Assembly: GCA_946481075.1 (NCBI GenBank)
Contig: CAMLMC010000002.1
Span: 1 to 64,000 of the forward strand
DNA: 64,000 bases
Direction of reading: 5' to 3'
DNA from: an uncultured Alphaproteobacteria bacterium
Lineage (GTDB): Bacteria > Pseudomonadota > Alphaproteobacteria > Micavibrionales > Micavibrionaceae
This document shows positions 24,204 through 31,149 of the stretch, piece after piece. How positions within the stretch are numbered: position 1 is the first letter of the stretch; the number at the start of each line of letters is the position of its first letter. The position numbers were made by a program, and so were the translations under genes. The notes under the pieces are model-generated. The model was not told the DNA's origin. It ran no database searches and saw nothing but the letters and a program-made list of their open reading frames with translations.

Positions 24204-24878
24204 CTAATTCTCCTGCGGTGACAGATTTAAATTCTCGCTATACAGAACGACCTTGGCGGGTCCGGTGAAGACCAGATCGCCGCTTAGTCCATCGCCCTCA
24301 AGGCCCGTGGAATCGATGGTACCCGCGGGGCCTTCGACATGAACGTCCAATCCCGAAAACGCCTTTTGAGTGATCAGGTCGACACGCAGTTCTTCTGTCG
24401 ATAGTATGTATCCATCGCTATGGGTTAAATGGACATCGCCTTCCAGATTGAGTTTCTGCTCTTTTTGCTGGTAGATGCCGCTATGCGCGTCTGCGCCGAT
24501 TTTGGCGCCGTCATTCATCGCAATTTCGGCCTTGGGTTTTTCCAGATTGAGAATATCCGGATTGCTGCGATCCTGCGTGGCGCGCTCTGCGGTCACGGTA
24601 AAGGGCTGGTTTTTCTCATCGACACTGTTAAAAACGGGTTTCAACAGTTCGTTTTGCACATTTTCTGTTTGTGGCGCGATTTGTTCTTTTTTAAGCGGTT
24701 CGACGCGCCGGCCCGCATCTTCCCATGTCAGGACGATCGCGGTCATGCCTACGGCGACCAGCGGCAGTACAATCCGCATGGACCGCACAAAACGCGTATA
24801 TCCGTGCCCGACCTTTGTTTCGCGTTTTTGCGAAAGGGCGGTCAGTCGGCTGTCATGATCGCCGGGAAGATTATCCAT
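24204..24878 (-). CDS. lptC: LPS export protein LptC
   Basis: The 224-residue protein has a single N-terminal membrane segment (MRIVLPLVAVGMTAIVLTW) and an LptC/DUF1239 periplasmic domain (NPDILNLEKPKAEIAMNDGA, GDVHLTHSDGYILSTEELRV). It passes LPS from LptB2FG to LptA. The stop overlaps the lptA ribosome-binding site. The preceding gene encodes arabinose-5-phosphate isomerase. Confidence 0.93.
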   Translation of the reverse strand: MDNLPGDHDSRLTALSQKRETKVGHGYTRFVRSMRIVLPLVAVGMTAIVLTWEDAGRRVEPLKKEQIAPQTENVQNELLKPVFNSVDEKNQPFTVTAERATQDRSNPDILNLEKPKAEIAMNDGAKIGADAHSGIYQQKEQKLNLEGDVHLTHSDGYILSTEELRVDLITQKAFSGLDVHVEGPAGTIDSTGLEGDGLSGDLVFTGPAKVVLYSENLNLSPQEN

Positions 24879-24905
24879 GCCAATGCTTTACCGGAAAAGA
24901 CCCGA

Positions 24906-25895
24906 TCAGGCAACGCCGCGCTGCAAACAGTCCTGAAGCCGGATCAGACCTGCCAGTTTCCCGTCTGTATCCCGCACGATCAGGCTGGTGAGATAACGGC
25001 CTTCGGTTTTGGTCATGATATTCAGGGCTTCGACGGCCAGGGCCTTGTCGTTAATGGCCTTGGGCTCGCGGCTCATAATCGTTTCGGCGCTTTTTTGCAG
25101 CAAATCGGGGGACATATGGCGTTTTAAATCGCCGTCCGTGATAATTCCGGCCAGTTCGTTTTGTGCATCTAGCAGGATGACGCAACCAAGATTTTTTTCC
25201 GCCAGAAGAACAATGACGTCGTCCATCTTGGCGGATTGCGGAAGAAGCGGAAGGTCCGATTTTTTGTGCATGATATCGGCGACGGTCAGGAGTTTTTGGC
25301 CCAGCTTGCCGCCCGGGTGGAAAACGCGGAAATCCTCTGCCGTCAGCCCCATTTTTTCAAGGAGCGCCACGGCCAGCGCATCGCCAAGCGCCATCATCAT
25401 CGTGGTGGATGTCGTGGGGGCAAGACCATTCGGGCATGCCTCGGGCGTGCGCGGCAATTGCAGCAAAATGTCGGAATGCTGTGCGAGGGGGCTTTCCGGT
25501 TTGCTGGTCATGGCGATCAAGGTTATGCCAAAACGGCGGGTGTAATGGATGATATCCGACAGTTCCGCATTACCGCCGGAATAGGAGAGCATCAGGACAA
25601 TATCGCCCTCCATGATCATGCCGAGGTCGCCGTGGCTCGCTTCGTTCGGGTGCACGAAATGCGCGGGTGTGCCTGTGGATGCTAGCGTCGCCGTAATCTT
25701 CTTGCCGACATGGCCGCTTTTGCCGATGCCGGCCACGATCAGGCGGCCTCGGCTTTCGGTCTTCATCGTGTGGATGACATCGACGGCCCGTTCAAAATTT
25801 TCATCGAGCGTGGCGGCGAGGGCTTGCAAGCCTTCCATCTCCGTTAGAATCGCACGGCGTCCGGTTTCCAGGCTGTTCACATTGCTTTTTGTCAT
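24906..25895 (-). CDS. kdsD: Arabinose-5-phosphate isomerase (KdsD/KpsF)
   Basis: The enzyme converts ribulose-5-phosphate to arabinose-5-phosphate, the first step to KDO of LPS. From the ATG at 25895 the product is 329 residues: a SIS sugar-isomerase domain (GRLIVAGIGKSGHVGKKITA, STGTPAHFVHPNEASHGDLG, SYSGGNAELSDII) and two C-terminal CBS domains (from about residue 205). The longer frame to 26003 overlaps the rnd gene and is not used. Its place before lptC is standard. Confidence 0.95.
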   Translation of the reverse strand: MTKSNVNSLETGRRAILTEMEGLQALAATLDENFERAVDVIHTMKTESRGRLIVAGIGKSGHVGKKITATLASTGTPAHFVHPNEASHGDLGMIMEGDIVLMLSYSGGNAELSDIIHYTRRFGITLIAMTSKPESPLAQHSDILLQLPRTPEACPNGLAPTTSTTMMMALGDALAVALLEKMGLTAEDFRVFHPGGKLGQKLLTVADIMHKKSDLPLLPQSAKMDDVIVLLAEKNLGCVILLDAQNELAGIITDGDLKRHMSPDLLQKSAETIMSREPKAINDKALAVEALNIMTKTEGRYLTSLIVRDTDGKLAGLIRLQDCLQRGVA

Positions 25896-25899
25896 AATT

Positions 25900-26511
25900 T
25901 TAGTGTGCGAAGATGTCAATTTCCGGCCATCCTTCAAGGTCCAATGCTGCACGGGCGGGCAGGAAGTCAAAACAGGCCTTGGCGAGGTAATCGCGGTCTT
26001 CACGTTCCAGCATGACGTCCAATTTTGCTTTCAAGGCGTGAAGGTGCAAAACATCGTTGGCGGCATAAATTTTTTGGTCTTCGGTTAATGTTTCCGCGCC
26101 CCAGTCGGATGATTGCTGTTGCTTGCTGATCTCAATGCCGAGAAGCTCGCTGCAAAGAACTTTCAATCCGTGTTTATCGGTGAAAGTGCGCGAAAGGATC
26201 GATGCGATTTTGGTACAATAAACCGGCGTCACCGCGCAATCGAGATAGGCGTTGATCGACGCAATATCAAACCGTGCGAAATGGAAAATTTTCAAAACAT
26301 TGTCGTTTTCAAACAGCGCGCGCAGGTTCGGCGCATTATATTCGCCGGGGGCAAACTGGACGAGGTGGGCATTCCCATCACCTGCCGAAAGCTGAACAAG
26401 GCACAGACGGTCCCGTTCGGGGCGCAGACCCATGGTTTCGGTGTCCACGGCGACCGCAGCGCCGAAATCGAGGTCTTTGGGGATGTCACCCTTGTGTAAT
26501 GTAATGGTCAT
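25900..26511 (-). CDS. Ribonuclease D-like 3'-5' exonuclease (short form)
   Basis: The 203-residue protein is a DEDDy exonuclease: AVDTETMGL (Exo I), FHFARFDIASINAYL (Exo II) and YAANDVLHLHAL (Exo III with Tyr and Asp). It lacks the HRDC domains of full RNase D, as usual for the alphaproteobacterial short form found before kdsD and lptC. RNA 3'-end processing is the likely role. GGAGAC precedes the ATG at 26511. Confidence 0.93.
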   Translation of the reverse strand: MTITLHKGDIPKDLDFGAAVAVDTETMGLRPERDRLCLVQLSAGDGNAHLVQFAPGEYNAPNLRALFENDNVLKIFHFARFDIASINAYLDCAVTPVYCTKIASILSRTFTDKHGLKVLCSELLGIEISKQQQSSDWGAETLTEDQKIYAANDVLHLHALKAKLDVMLEREDRDYLAKACFDFLPARAALDLEGWPEIDIFAH

Positions 26512-26565
26512 ATCTTGTCTCCAGTGCCTGTTTTTAGCGGAAAAGCCACAGGATCACAACAATTT

Positions 26566-26609
26566 GCACCAAATAAAAAAGAGCCATACGGCTCTTTTTT
26601 ATTTGGTGC
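26566..26609 (-). terminator. Terminator of tRNA-Leu with a perfect 20-bp stem
   Basis: GCACCAAATAAAAAAGAGCC (arm 26566-26585) and its exact reverse complement (26590-26609) surround the 4-nt loop ATAC. The stem includes the tRNA 3' end (GCACCA). Its inner part GAGCC/GGCTC plus T-run is a standard terminator. Confidence 0.75.
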
Positions 26610-26690
26610 CCACGAGAAGACTCGAACTTCCACGTCCTTGCGGACACTAGCACCTGAAGCTAGCGCGTCTACCAATTCCACCACGTGGGC
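26604..26690 (-). tRNA. tRNA-Leu (anticodon CAG)
   Basis: The minus strand reads GCCCACG ... CGTGGGC A CCA: a 7-bp acceptor stem, discriminator A and encoded CCA. The anticodon arm is CTAGC-TTCAGGT-GCTAG, so the anticodon is CAG (decodes CUG). The D-loop GAATTGGTAGAC, the long variable arm TGTCCGCAAGGACG and the T-arm GTTCGAGTC are those of a class II leucine tRNA. Confidence 0.96.
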
Positions 26691-26866
26691 ACACGGGTTT
26701 GGTGAGGGGTGTTTTATCGTAAGCACCCCTGCCTGTCAAACGCTTTAAGAAGTGTCCAAGCGGCTGATTTCCGCCAGTTTTGAGATGTTTCGTTTCTTTT
26801 ATTTCTTTTTTAACCAGCTAGGGGCAGAATAGGATGGTTATGCGCGTCCTCTAAAGGCTCTCTTCA

Positions 26867-27706
26867 ATGAAAATCCTGATTATCGACCGTGACGAAATGT
26901 TTTCGAACCTGCTGGCGGGGAAAATCCGCGCGGCGGGCCATGAAGTTCTTGTTAAATCTATTAAAAACGATGCAATTGAGACGCTGGAATCCGCCGATAT
27001 CGATGTCATTTATTTCGATCCTTCGCCGCTGAACGATCCCAAGGCCCTGCTTTTACAGATCCGCCGGATGGTCAGGAATTATCCCTACACCATCCTGATG
27101 GCGCCTGAGATGACGACGCAGAAGGCCAATATTTCAGGCTGTAACGATGGGATTACGAAACCGTTTGATCCCGAGGCGCTTTTGCAATCGCTGGAGAATG
27201 CACAGCGTATGACGGCCCTGATCCGCCAGATCGGCGATGAAAACACCGATTTTCCTAGCGGCGGCGGTGTCATATCCAAGTCCGCCTTCAACCAGCTGTT
27301 CCTGTCCGCCATCGACCGCGTGGGGCGGTATAGCGAAATGGCGCATGTGCTGTTTATCCGCATCGCCAATTATGACGACATCAAACTGGATGACGGCAAA
27401 TATGCCGCCGATTACGCGGTCTCGAAACTTGCCCAAAATCTGGGACGTTTGCGCCGCCAGAGCGATGTGCTCGCACAAACCGGTCAAAGTGAATACGCAA
27501 TCTTGCTGCAACGTCCGCAAACGGCGACTGAGTCGATGGATGCCGCCAACCGTTTTGCGGCGGCCCTCGATGCGCAGCGGGACATCACCTCGAACGGCGT
27601 CACCGATCTGGTGCTGGAGGTGGCGCTTGTCCATCTTCCGAATGGCGCGCTCGACTTCTTCCATACGGTGCGGATGACGGGGCAGGGCGCCCTTGTTGCG
27701 GGCTAA
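26867..27706 (+). CDS. Receiver-like protein with a degenerate GGDEF domain
   Basis: The 279-residue protein starts with a receiver domain (MKILIIDRDEMFSNLL, presumed phospho-Asp in IYFDPSP, Lys in GITKPFD). The second half has the GGDEF fold (SKSAFNQLFLSAIDRVGRYS, HVLFIRIANYDDI, RLRRQSDVLAQ), but the active-site motif reads TGQSEYAI instead of GGDEF. It should not make cyclic-di-GMP and may act as a sensor or scaffold. AAAGG precedes the ATG. Confidence 0.8.
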   Translation: MKILIIDRDEMFSNLLAGKIRAAGHEVLVKSIKNDAIETLESADIDVIYFDPSPLNDPKALLLQIRRMVRNYPYTILMAPEMTTQKANISGCNDGITKPFDPEALLQSLENAQRMTALIRQIGDENTDFPSGGGVISKSAFNQLFLSAIDRVGRYSEMAHVLFIRIANYDDIKLDDGKYAADYAVSKLAQNLGRLRRQSDVLAQTGQSEYAILLQRPQTATESMDAANRFAAALDAQRDITSNGVTDLVLEVALVHLPNGALDFFHTVRMTGQGALVAG

Positions 27707-27897
27707 GACTTCAATTTTTTATCAACAGATAAAAAATCATTGATATCAAAGGATTGTGTGGATCGTTTGAAAGCCCCGCTGGCCATGCCTGCGGGTTTTC
27801 TGTTTAATGGCTCATCAGCAAAAACATCCGCGCAAAGCGGTCCGGTGAATGCCGGAACAATCGAAACTCAACCATCTGTTTAATGGGCAGGAGAATG

Positions 27898-28293
27898 ATG
27901 CAGCACCATCGTTCGAAACATTCCTACATTCTTACATCGCTGGCTTTTGGCCTTGCGGTTTTTGCGGGATTCGCAGGCGTCGCCCGATGCTTTGTACAAA
28001 GCCCGCAGGCGAAATCGGAAACCTATCTTCAGATGTCGGTAAGCGCGCTCGAAAACGATCTGGATATTGCCCTGCATTCGGCGTTCGAGGCGGCGCGCAG
28101 CAATCCCGCATCTGTACGGGCATGGACGCATCTTGCGGCGGTGCTGCGGAAAAGCGGTGATGAAATCGCTTCGCGTCAGGCGCAAATGATCGCCCAAAAA
28201 TTGCAGCATAATCCGGCGGATGACGTTCCTGTCTATGCGATGCCCGCCGAACTTCGCCTCGGGTTCCTCATGCAGGACGGCAGGGAATTCTAG
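27898..28293 (+). CDS. Membrane-anchored TPR-like hypothetical protein
   Basis: The product of about 131 residues has one N-terminal membrane segment (ILTSLAFGLAVFAGFAGVA) and then a helical region with tetratricopeptide character (ALHSAFEAARSNPASVRAWT, HLAAVLRKSGDEIASRQAQM). The start is one of three in-frame ATGs (27883, 27895, 27898); AGGAG fits the last best. The next gene begins 2 nt after its stop, so the two are probably co-transcribed. Function is unknown. Confidence 0.6.
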   Translation: MQHHRSKHSYILTSLAFGLAVFAGFAGVARCFVQSPQAKSETYLQMSVSALENDLDIALHSAFEAARSNPASVRAWTHLAAVLRKSGDEIASRQAQMIAQKLQHNPADDVPVYAMPAELRLGFLMQDGREF

Positions 28294-28295
28294 GA

Positions 28296-29246
28296 ATGGA
28301 AAAGGCCGGTTTCATCCTCACGATTGCCGCGGGGCTCGCCAGTTGCGTGCTTCTGACGTGGCAGCAGCAAGCGGGCGCACGGGCGGATTGGGTCCCCGGT
28401 TTCCTCTGCGCGCTTTGGAGTTTGCTGATGATGGGCCGCCTGCTTGTCCTTACCGCGCCTTCCCGCGCCTTGATTGCCAAAAACCATCTGGCGGCGCGGA
28501 TTATCCATGCACTTGATCGCACTGACGAAGGCCGCCGCCGCAATTTGTTGCAACATTCCTTCGGCACACCCTATGTAATTTTTCTGGGGCTTGGAATGCT
28601 GCTTCTGGGCTGGCAGGTTTTTTGCGCGATTTTTTCGGCCAACAATTACCGGATCGAAGGCTTTACCAACGCTGTCACCGCGTTCTTCGCGGCGCATGGC
28701 CAAACCCAGACTCCGCTCTCTGCACAGGTGGCGGCCTTTGAATGGGGGCAGGGATTTCTTTATTTTCTATGTCTTTCGATGATGGGATTTTTGCTGCGTT
28801 CCTACGCGGCGCTGGGGCGTGAGGTCCGAATCACGTTGTTGGTCCTGGCGGCTTATGTTGCGGCGGGGTGGATTACGTTTTTCGGCCTGACGCTGGAGGG
28901 GGTCGCCCCGAATCTTGATGCGTCTTTTGTCGGCTACGGGCCTGCTGCCGCACTTGCGGGTGAGGCCAAAACGCTTTTTGACCGCATCCTTCTCGAAAGC
29001 GGTATTTTCGGTATCGCCTTCATGGCGTTCATCGTATGCATTCCGTTCGGCTTTATCGGCATGGCGGGCGCGGCGCGGCGTGATTGGGTGACCGTTATGT
29101 GCGGCACTTTGGCGGGGATTGCGCTTGTTCTTTCTATATTTCTGGCCCTGAGCCCGGCCCTCGGTGGCTTTATTTTCCTATGCTGGATGGCGGTTTTCCT
29201 GGCATGGGGGCGGAGCGAGAGCGTGCTCATCCATAAAACCACTTGA
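28296..29246 (+). CDS. Multi-pass membrane protein of unknown function
   Basis: The 316-residue protein has about seven hydrophobic segments, including GFILTIAAGLASCVLLTW, PYVIFLGLGMLLLGWQVFCA and GGFIFLCWMAVFLAWG. I recognise no transporter or enzyme family. TAGGA overlaps the preceding stop. Its own TGA stop lies inside the TTGACA -35 box of the next gene's promoter. Confidence 0.65.
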   Translation: MEKAGFILTIAAGLASCVLLTWQQQAGARADWVPGFLCALWSLLMMGRLLVLTAPSRALIAKNHLAARIIHALDRTDEGRRRNLLQHSFGTPYVIFLGLGMLLLGWQVFCAIFSANNYRIEGFTNAVTAFFAAHGQTQTPLSAQVAAFEWGQGFLYFLCLSMMGFLLRSYAALGREVRITLLVLAAYVAAGWITFFGLTLEGVAPNLDASFVGYGPAAALAGEAKTLFDRILLESGIFGIAFMAFIVCIPFGFIGMAGAARRDWVTVMCGTLAGIALVLSIFLALSPALGGFIFLCWMAVFLAWGRSESVLIHKTT

Positions 29247-29271
29247 CAAAAAGCAATATTTAGGCTTATAT
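29243..29271 (+). promoter_or_regulatory. Candidate sigma-70 promoter of the phage-like gene
   Basis: TTGACA (29243-29248), a 17-nt spacer and TTATAT (29266-29271). The first 12 bases equal those of the promoter at 2104. The -35 box overlaps the stop codon of the upstream gene. Confidence 0.65.
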
Positions 29272-29281
29272 TCCTATAATT

Positions 29282-29340
29282 CCCCTTTTAATGGGGCAGA
29301 AATTACCATCCGCTGAATCAAAATTCGGCGGATTTTTTTT
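29282..29340 (+). promoter_or_regulatory. Two leader hairpins, the second a strong terminator-like structure
   Basis: CCCC (29282-29285) pairs with GGGG (29293-29296). ATCCGCTGAAT (29308-29318) then pairs with ATTCGGCGGAT (29323-29333) around a CAAA loop, followed by a run of eight T ending 12 nt before the start codon. Transcripts would mostly stop here unless the structure is disrupted, which suggests attenuation or a short leader RNA. Confidence 0.6.
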
Positions 29341-29352
29341 GAAAGGATCAAT

Positions 29353-29697
29353 ATGACGACACTTCTACCCAAGGACGCCGACAACAACGTCATCCCGGCG
29401 CTACGGCTTCGTTCTTCCGGCGGGGCGCACACAATTGCCGCCTCCGGCACTTCCGCCCGAAATTCAACGGCGTTTGCCTCCGGCACCAAGGTGGTGAGCG
29501 TTTATGCCACCGGCGGTGTCTATTTGAATTTTGGCGGTGCCTCGGTTGCCGCGACAACAGCCAGCCATTATTTTCCGCAAGGGATTTATTATGATTTCGC
29601 GATATCCGGCGGCGATGCCAAGGGTCCGCACAATACGCATCTCGCGGTTCTGGCGGCGGACGGCGATTGCACGGTTTATATATCGGAAAAGGAATAG
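29353..29697 (+). CDS. Isolated phage-structural-like protein
   Basis: The 114-residue protein has no signal peptide. It is rich in Gly, Ala, Ser and Thr with a beta-strand look (KVVSVYATGGVYLNFGGASV, ATTASHYFPQGIYYDFAISG, VLAADGDCTVYISEKE). This resembles small head or spike-base proteins of tailed phages and gene transfer agents. The match is by overall character, not by a recognised domain. AAAGGA precedes the ATG. No other phage gene is adjacent. Promoter and leader resemble those of the MuF toxin-like gene. Confidence 0.5.
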   Translation: MTTLLPKDADNNVIPALRLRSSGGAHTIAASGTSARNSTAFASGTKVVSVYATGGVYLNFGGASVAATTASHYFPQGIYYDFAISGGDAKGPHNTHLAVLAADGDCTVYISEKE

Positions 29698-29699
29698 GG

Positions 29700-30302
29700 C
29701 TAAAGCGTTGCGCGGGATTTGAGCGCGGTGGCGATGGTTGAATCATCCAGATATTCCAAAGCGCCGCCCACGGGCACGCCATGCGCAAGGCGGGTGATTT
29801 TCAGATTCGCGAAATCGGCAAGATCGATGCGGTCCATGATGTAATGCGCGGTGGACTGCCCATCGACGGTTGCGGATAGTGCAAGGACGATTTCGTGAAA
29901 ATTTCCCTCGCGCAAACGGGTGATAAGTGAATCGACCTCAAGGTCATCCGGCCCCACGCCATCGAGGGCGGAAAGAACGCCGCCCAAAACATGGTACTGG
30001 CCGCGGTAGGACGCCGTGCGTTCCACTGCCCATAAATCCGCAACATTGGCGAGTACGCAAAGGGTGGTCTTATCACGTGCAGGGTCGCGGCATATGCGGC
30101 AAGGATTGGTGGAATCAAGATTGCCACAGCTATCGCAATTTTGAATCGCGGCCTCCGCCTGCTGCAAGGCATCGAGCAGGGGGCCGAGCTTGCCCTCCTT
30201 GTTGGTCAGAAGATGCAGCGCGATTCGGCGGGCGGACCGTCCGCCCAGCCCGGGGAGGGAGGCCAGCTGCCGCACCAATATGTCGAGTGGCCCGTCAAAC
30301 AT
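29700..30302 (-). CDS. recR: Recombination protein RecR
   Basis: RecR acts with RecF/RecO in recombinational repair of gapped DNA. The 200-residue protein has the helix-hairpin-helix LASLPGLGGRSARRIA, the C4 zinc finger CDSCGNLDSTNPCRIC, and a Toprim domain (LCVLANVADLWAVERT, VLGGVLSALDGVGPDDL) ending THRLAHG-like ITRLAHGVPVGG. I use the ATG at 30302; a TTG at 30311 would add three residues. It follows lolA on the same strand. Confidence 0.96.
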   Translation of the reverse strand: MFDGPLDILVRQLASLPGLGGRSARRIALHLLTNKEGKLGPLLDALQQAEAAIQNCDSCGNLDSTNPCRICRDPARDKTTLCVLANVADLWAVERTASYRGQYHVLGGVLSALDGVGPDDLEVDSLITRLREGNFHEIVLALSATVDGQSTAHYIMDRIDLADFANLKITRLAHGVPVGGALEYLDDSTIATALKSRATL

Positions 30303-30319
30303 GCGCCGCAATCCCCGCT

Positions 30320-30934
30320 TTAATTGTTGAACATCTTGCGGCCTTTGGGGTCGCGGTATCCGAACAGGTCGTTGTCGAGCTTGATGTCTGTTTGCAAATT
30401 CTTCAGAACGATTTCGGTGACGGCGCCTTGCGGGTCCGTCACGCGCCAGCGGTTGAGCTGGTAGGGAACATCGGAGAAGACCAGCTCGATGTGGCCGGCC
30501 GCGGGATCATCTTTTTGCACGACCGTGATATTGGTCATGCCGTCCTTTTTATAGACTTGCTGGACGGCTAGGTCACCGCGCAGGCGCAAATCCTTACGCA
30601 GTAAAAAGTCAGCGAGTGTCTGGCCGATCGGCGCGTTGGTTTGTTCGCCCATCTCGGAATCATAGAAATAAATGAACACGCCGTCCGCAACAATGAAGTC
30701 TTTCACTTCGTTGTAATTGAAGCGCAGCCTGCCGGGACGGTCGAGATAGAACTGTCCGGACAGGCGGGATCCGGTGGATGCCGTCTGGATGAAATCCGCC
30801 TTCGCGGTTTTCAGGTTCTTCAAATAAGCCTCAGCCTTTTGAACGTCGGGGTCGTTCTCGAAGCTTTTGGCGTTCGCGGGAAGGGCGGCCATCAAAACAA
30901 ACCCGGCCAGCAGGGCGAAAATTGCATGTTTCAT
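30320..30934 (-). CDS. lolA: Outer-membrane lipoprotein carrier protein LolA
   Basis: LolA carries lipoproteins across the periplasm from LolCDE to the outer membrane. The 204-residue protein has a Sec signal peptide (MKHAIFALLAGFVLMAALPA, cleavage near ANA) and a LolA core (ADFIQTASTGSRLSGQFYLD, RPGRLRFNYNEVKDFIVADG, FIYFYDSEMGEQTNAPIGQT). It follows ftsK with a terminator between; ftsK-lolA linkage is common. Confidence 0.93.
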   Translation of the reverse strand: MKHAIFALLAGFVLMAALPANAKSFENDPDVQKAEAYLKNLKTAKADFIQTASTGSRLSGQFYLDRPGRLRFNYNEVKDFIVADGVFIYFYDSEMGEQTNAPIGQTLADFLLRKDLRLRGDLAVQQVYKKDGMTNITVVQKDDPAAGHIELVFSDVPYQLNRWRVTDPQGAVTEIVLKNLQTDIKLDNDLFGYRDPKGRKMFNN

Positions 30935-31106
30935 AATGCCATTTCTAACGGGGAATCGCGGTCAAAGAAAGGCGAAAAGATGGAATTTCCGGTGTTAATC
31001 CCAACCGAAAAAAGTTGCGGAATCGCAAAACGAACTATTGAAGGCGAAGGGGATAAATTTGCGAATTGGAAAAACAAACTAAAGGATACGTCCTTGATTC
31101 TAAACA

Positions 31107-31135
31107 AAACGGGCGGCTTTTTTCGCCGCCCGTTT
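31107..31135 (-). terminator. Rho-independent terminator of ftsK
   Basis: Perfect 11-bp stem AAACGGGCGGC / GCCGCCCGTTT with a 7-nt loop, 15 nt after the ftsK stop. The minus strand continues TTTTG. Confidence 0.8.
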
Positions 31136-31149
31136 GGGTGAAGGGGCCT

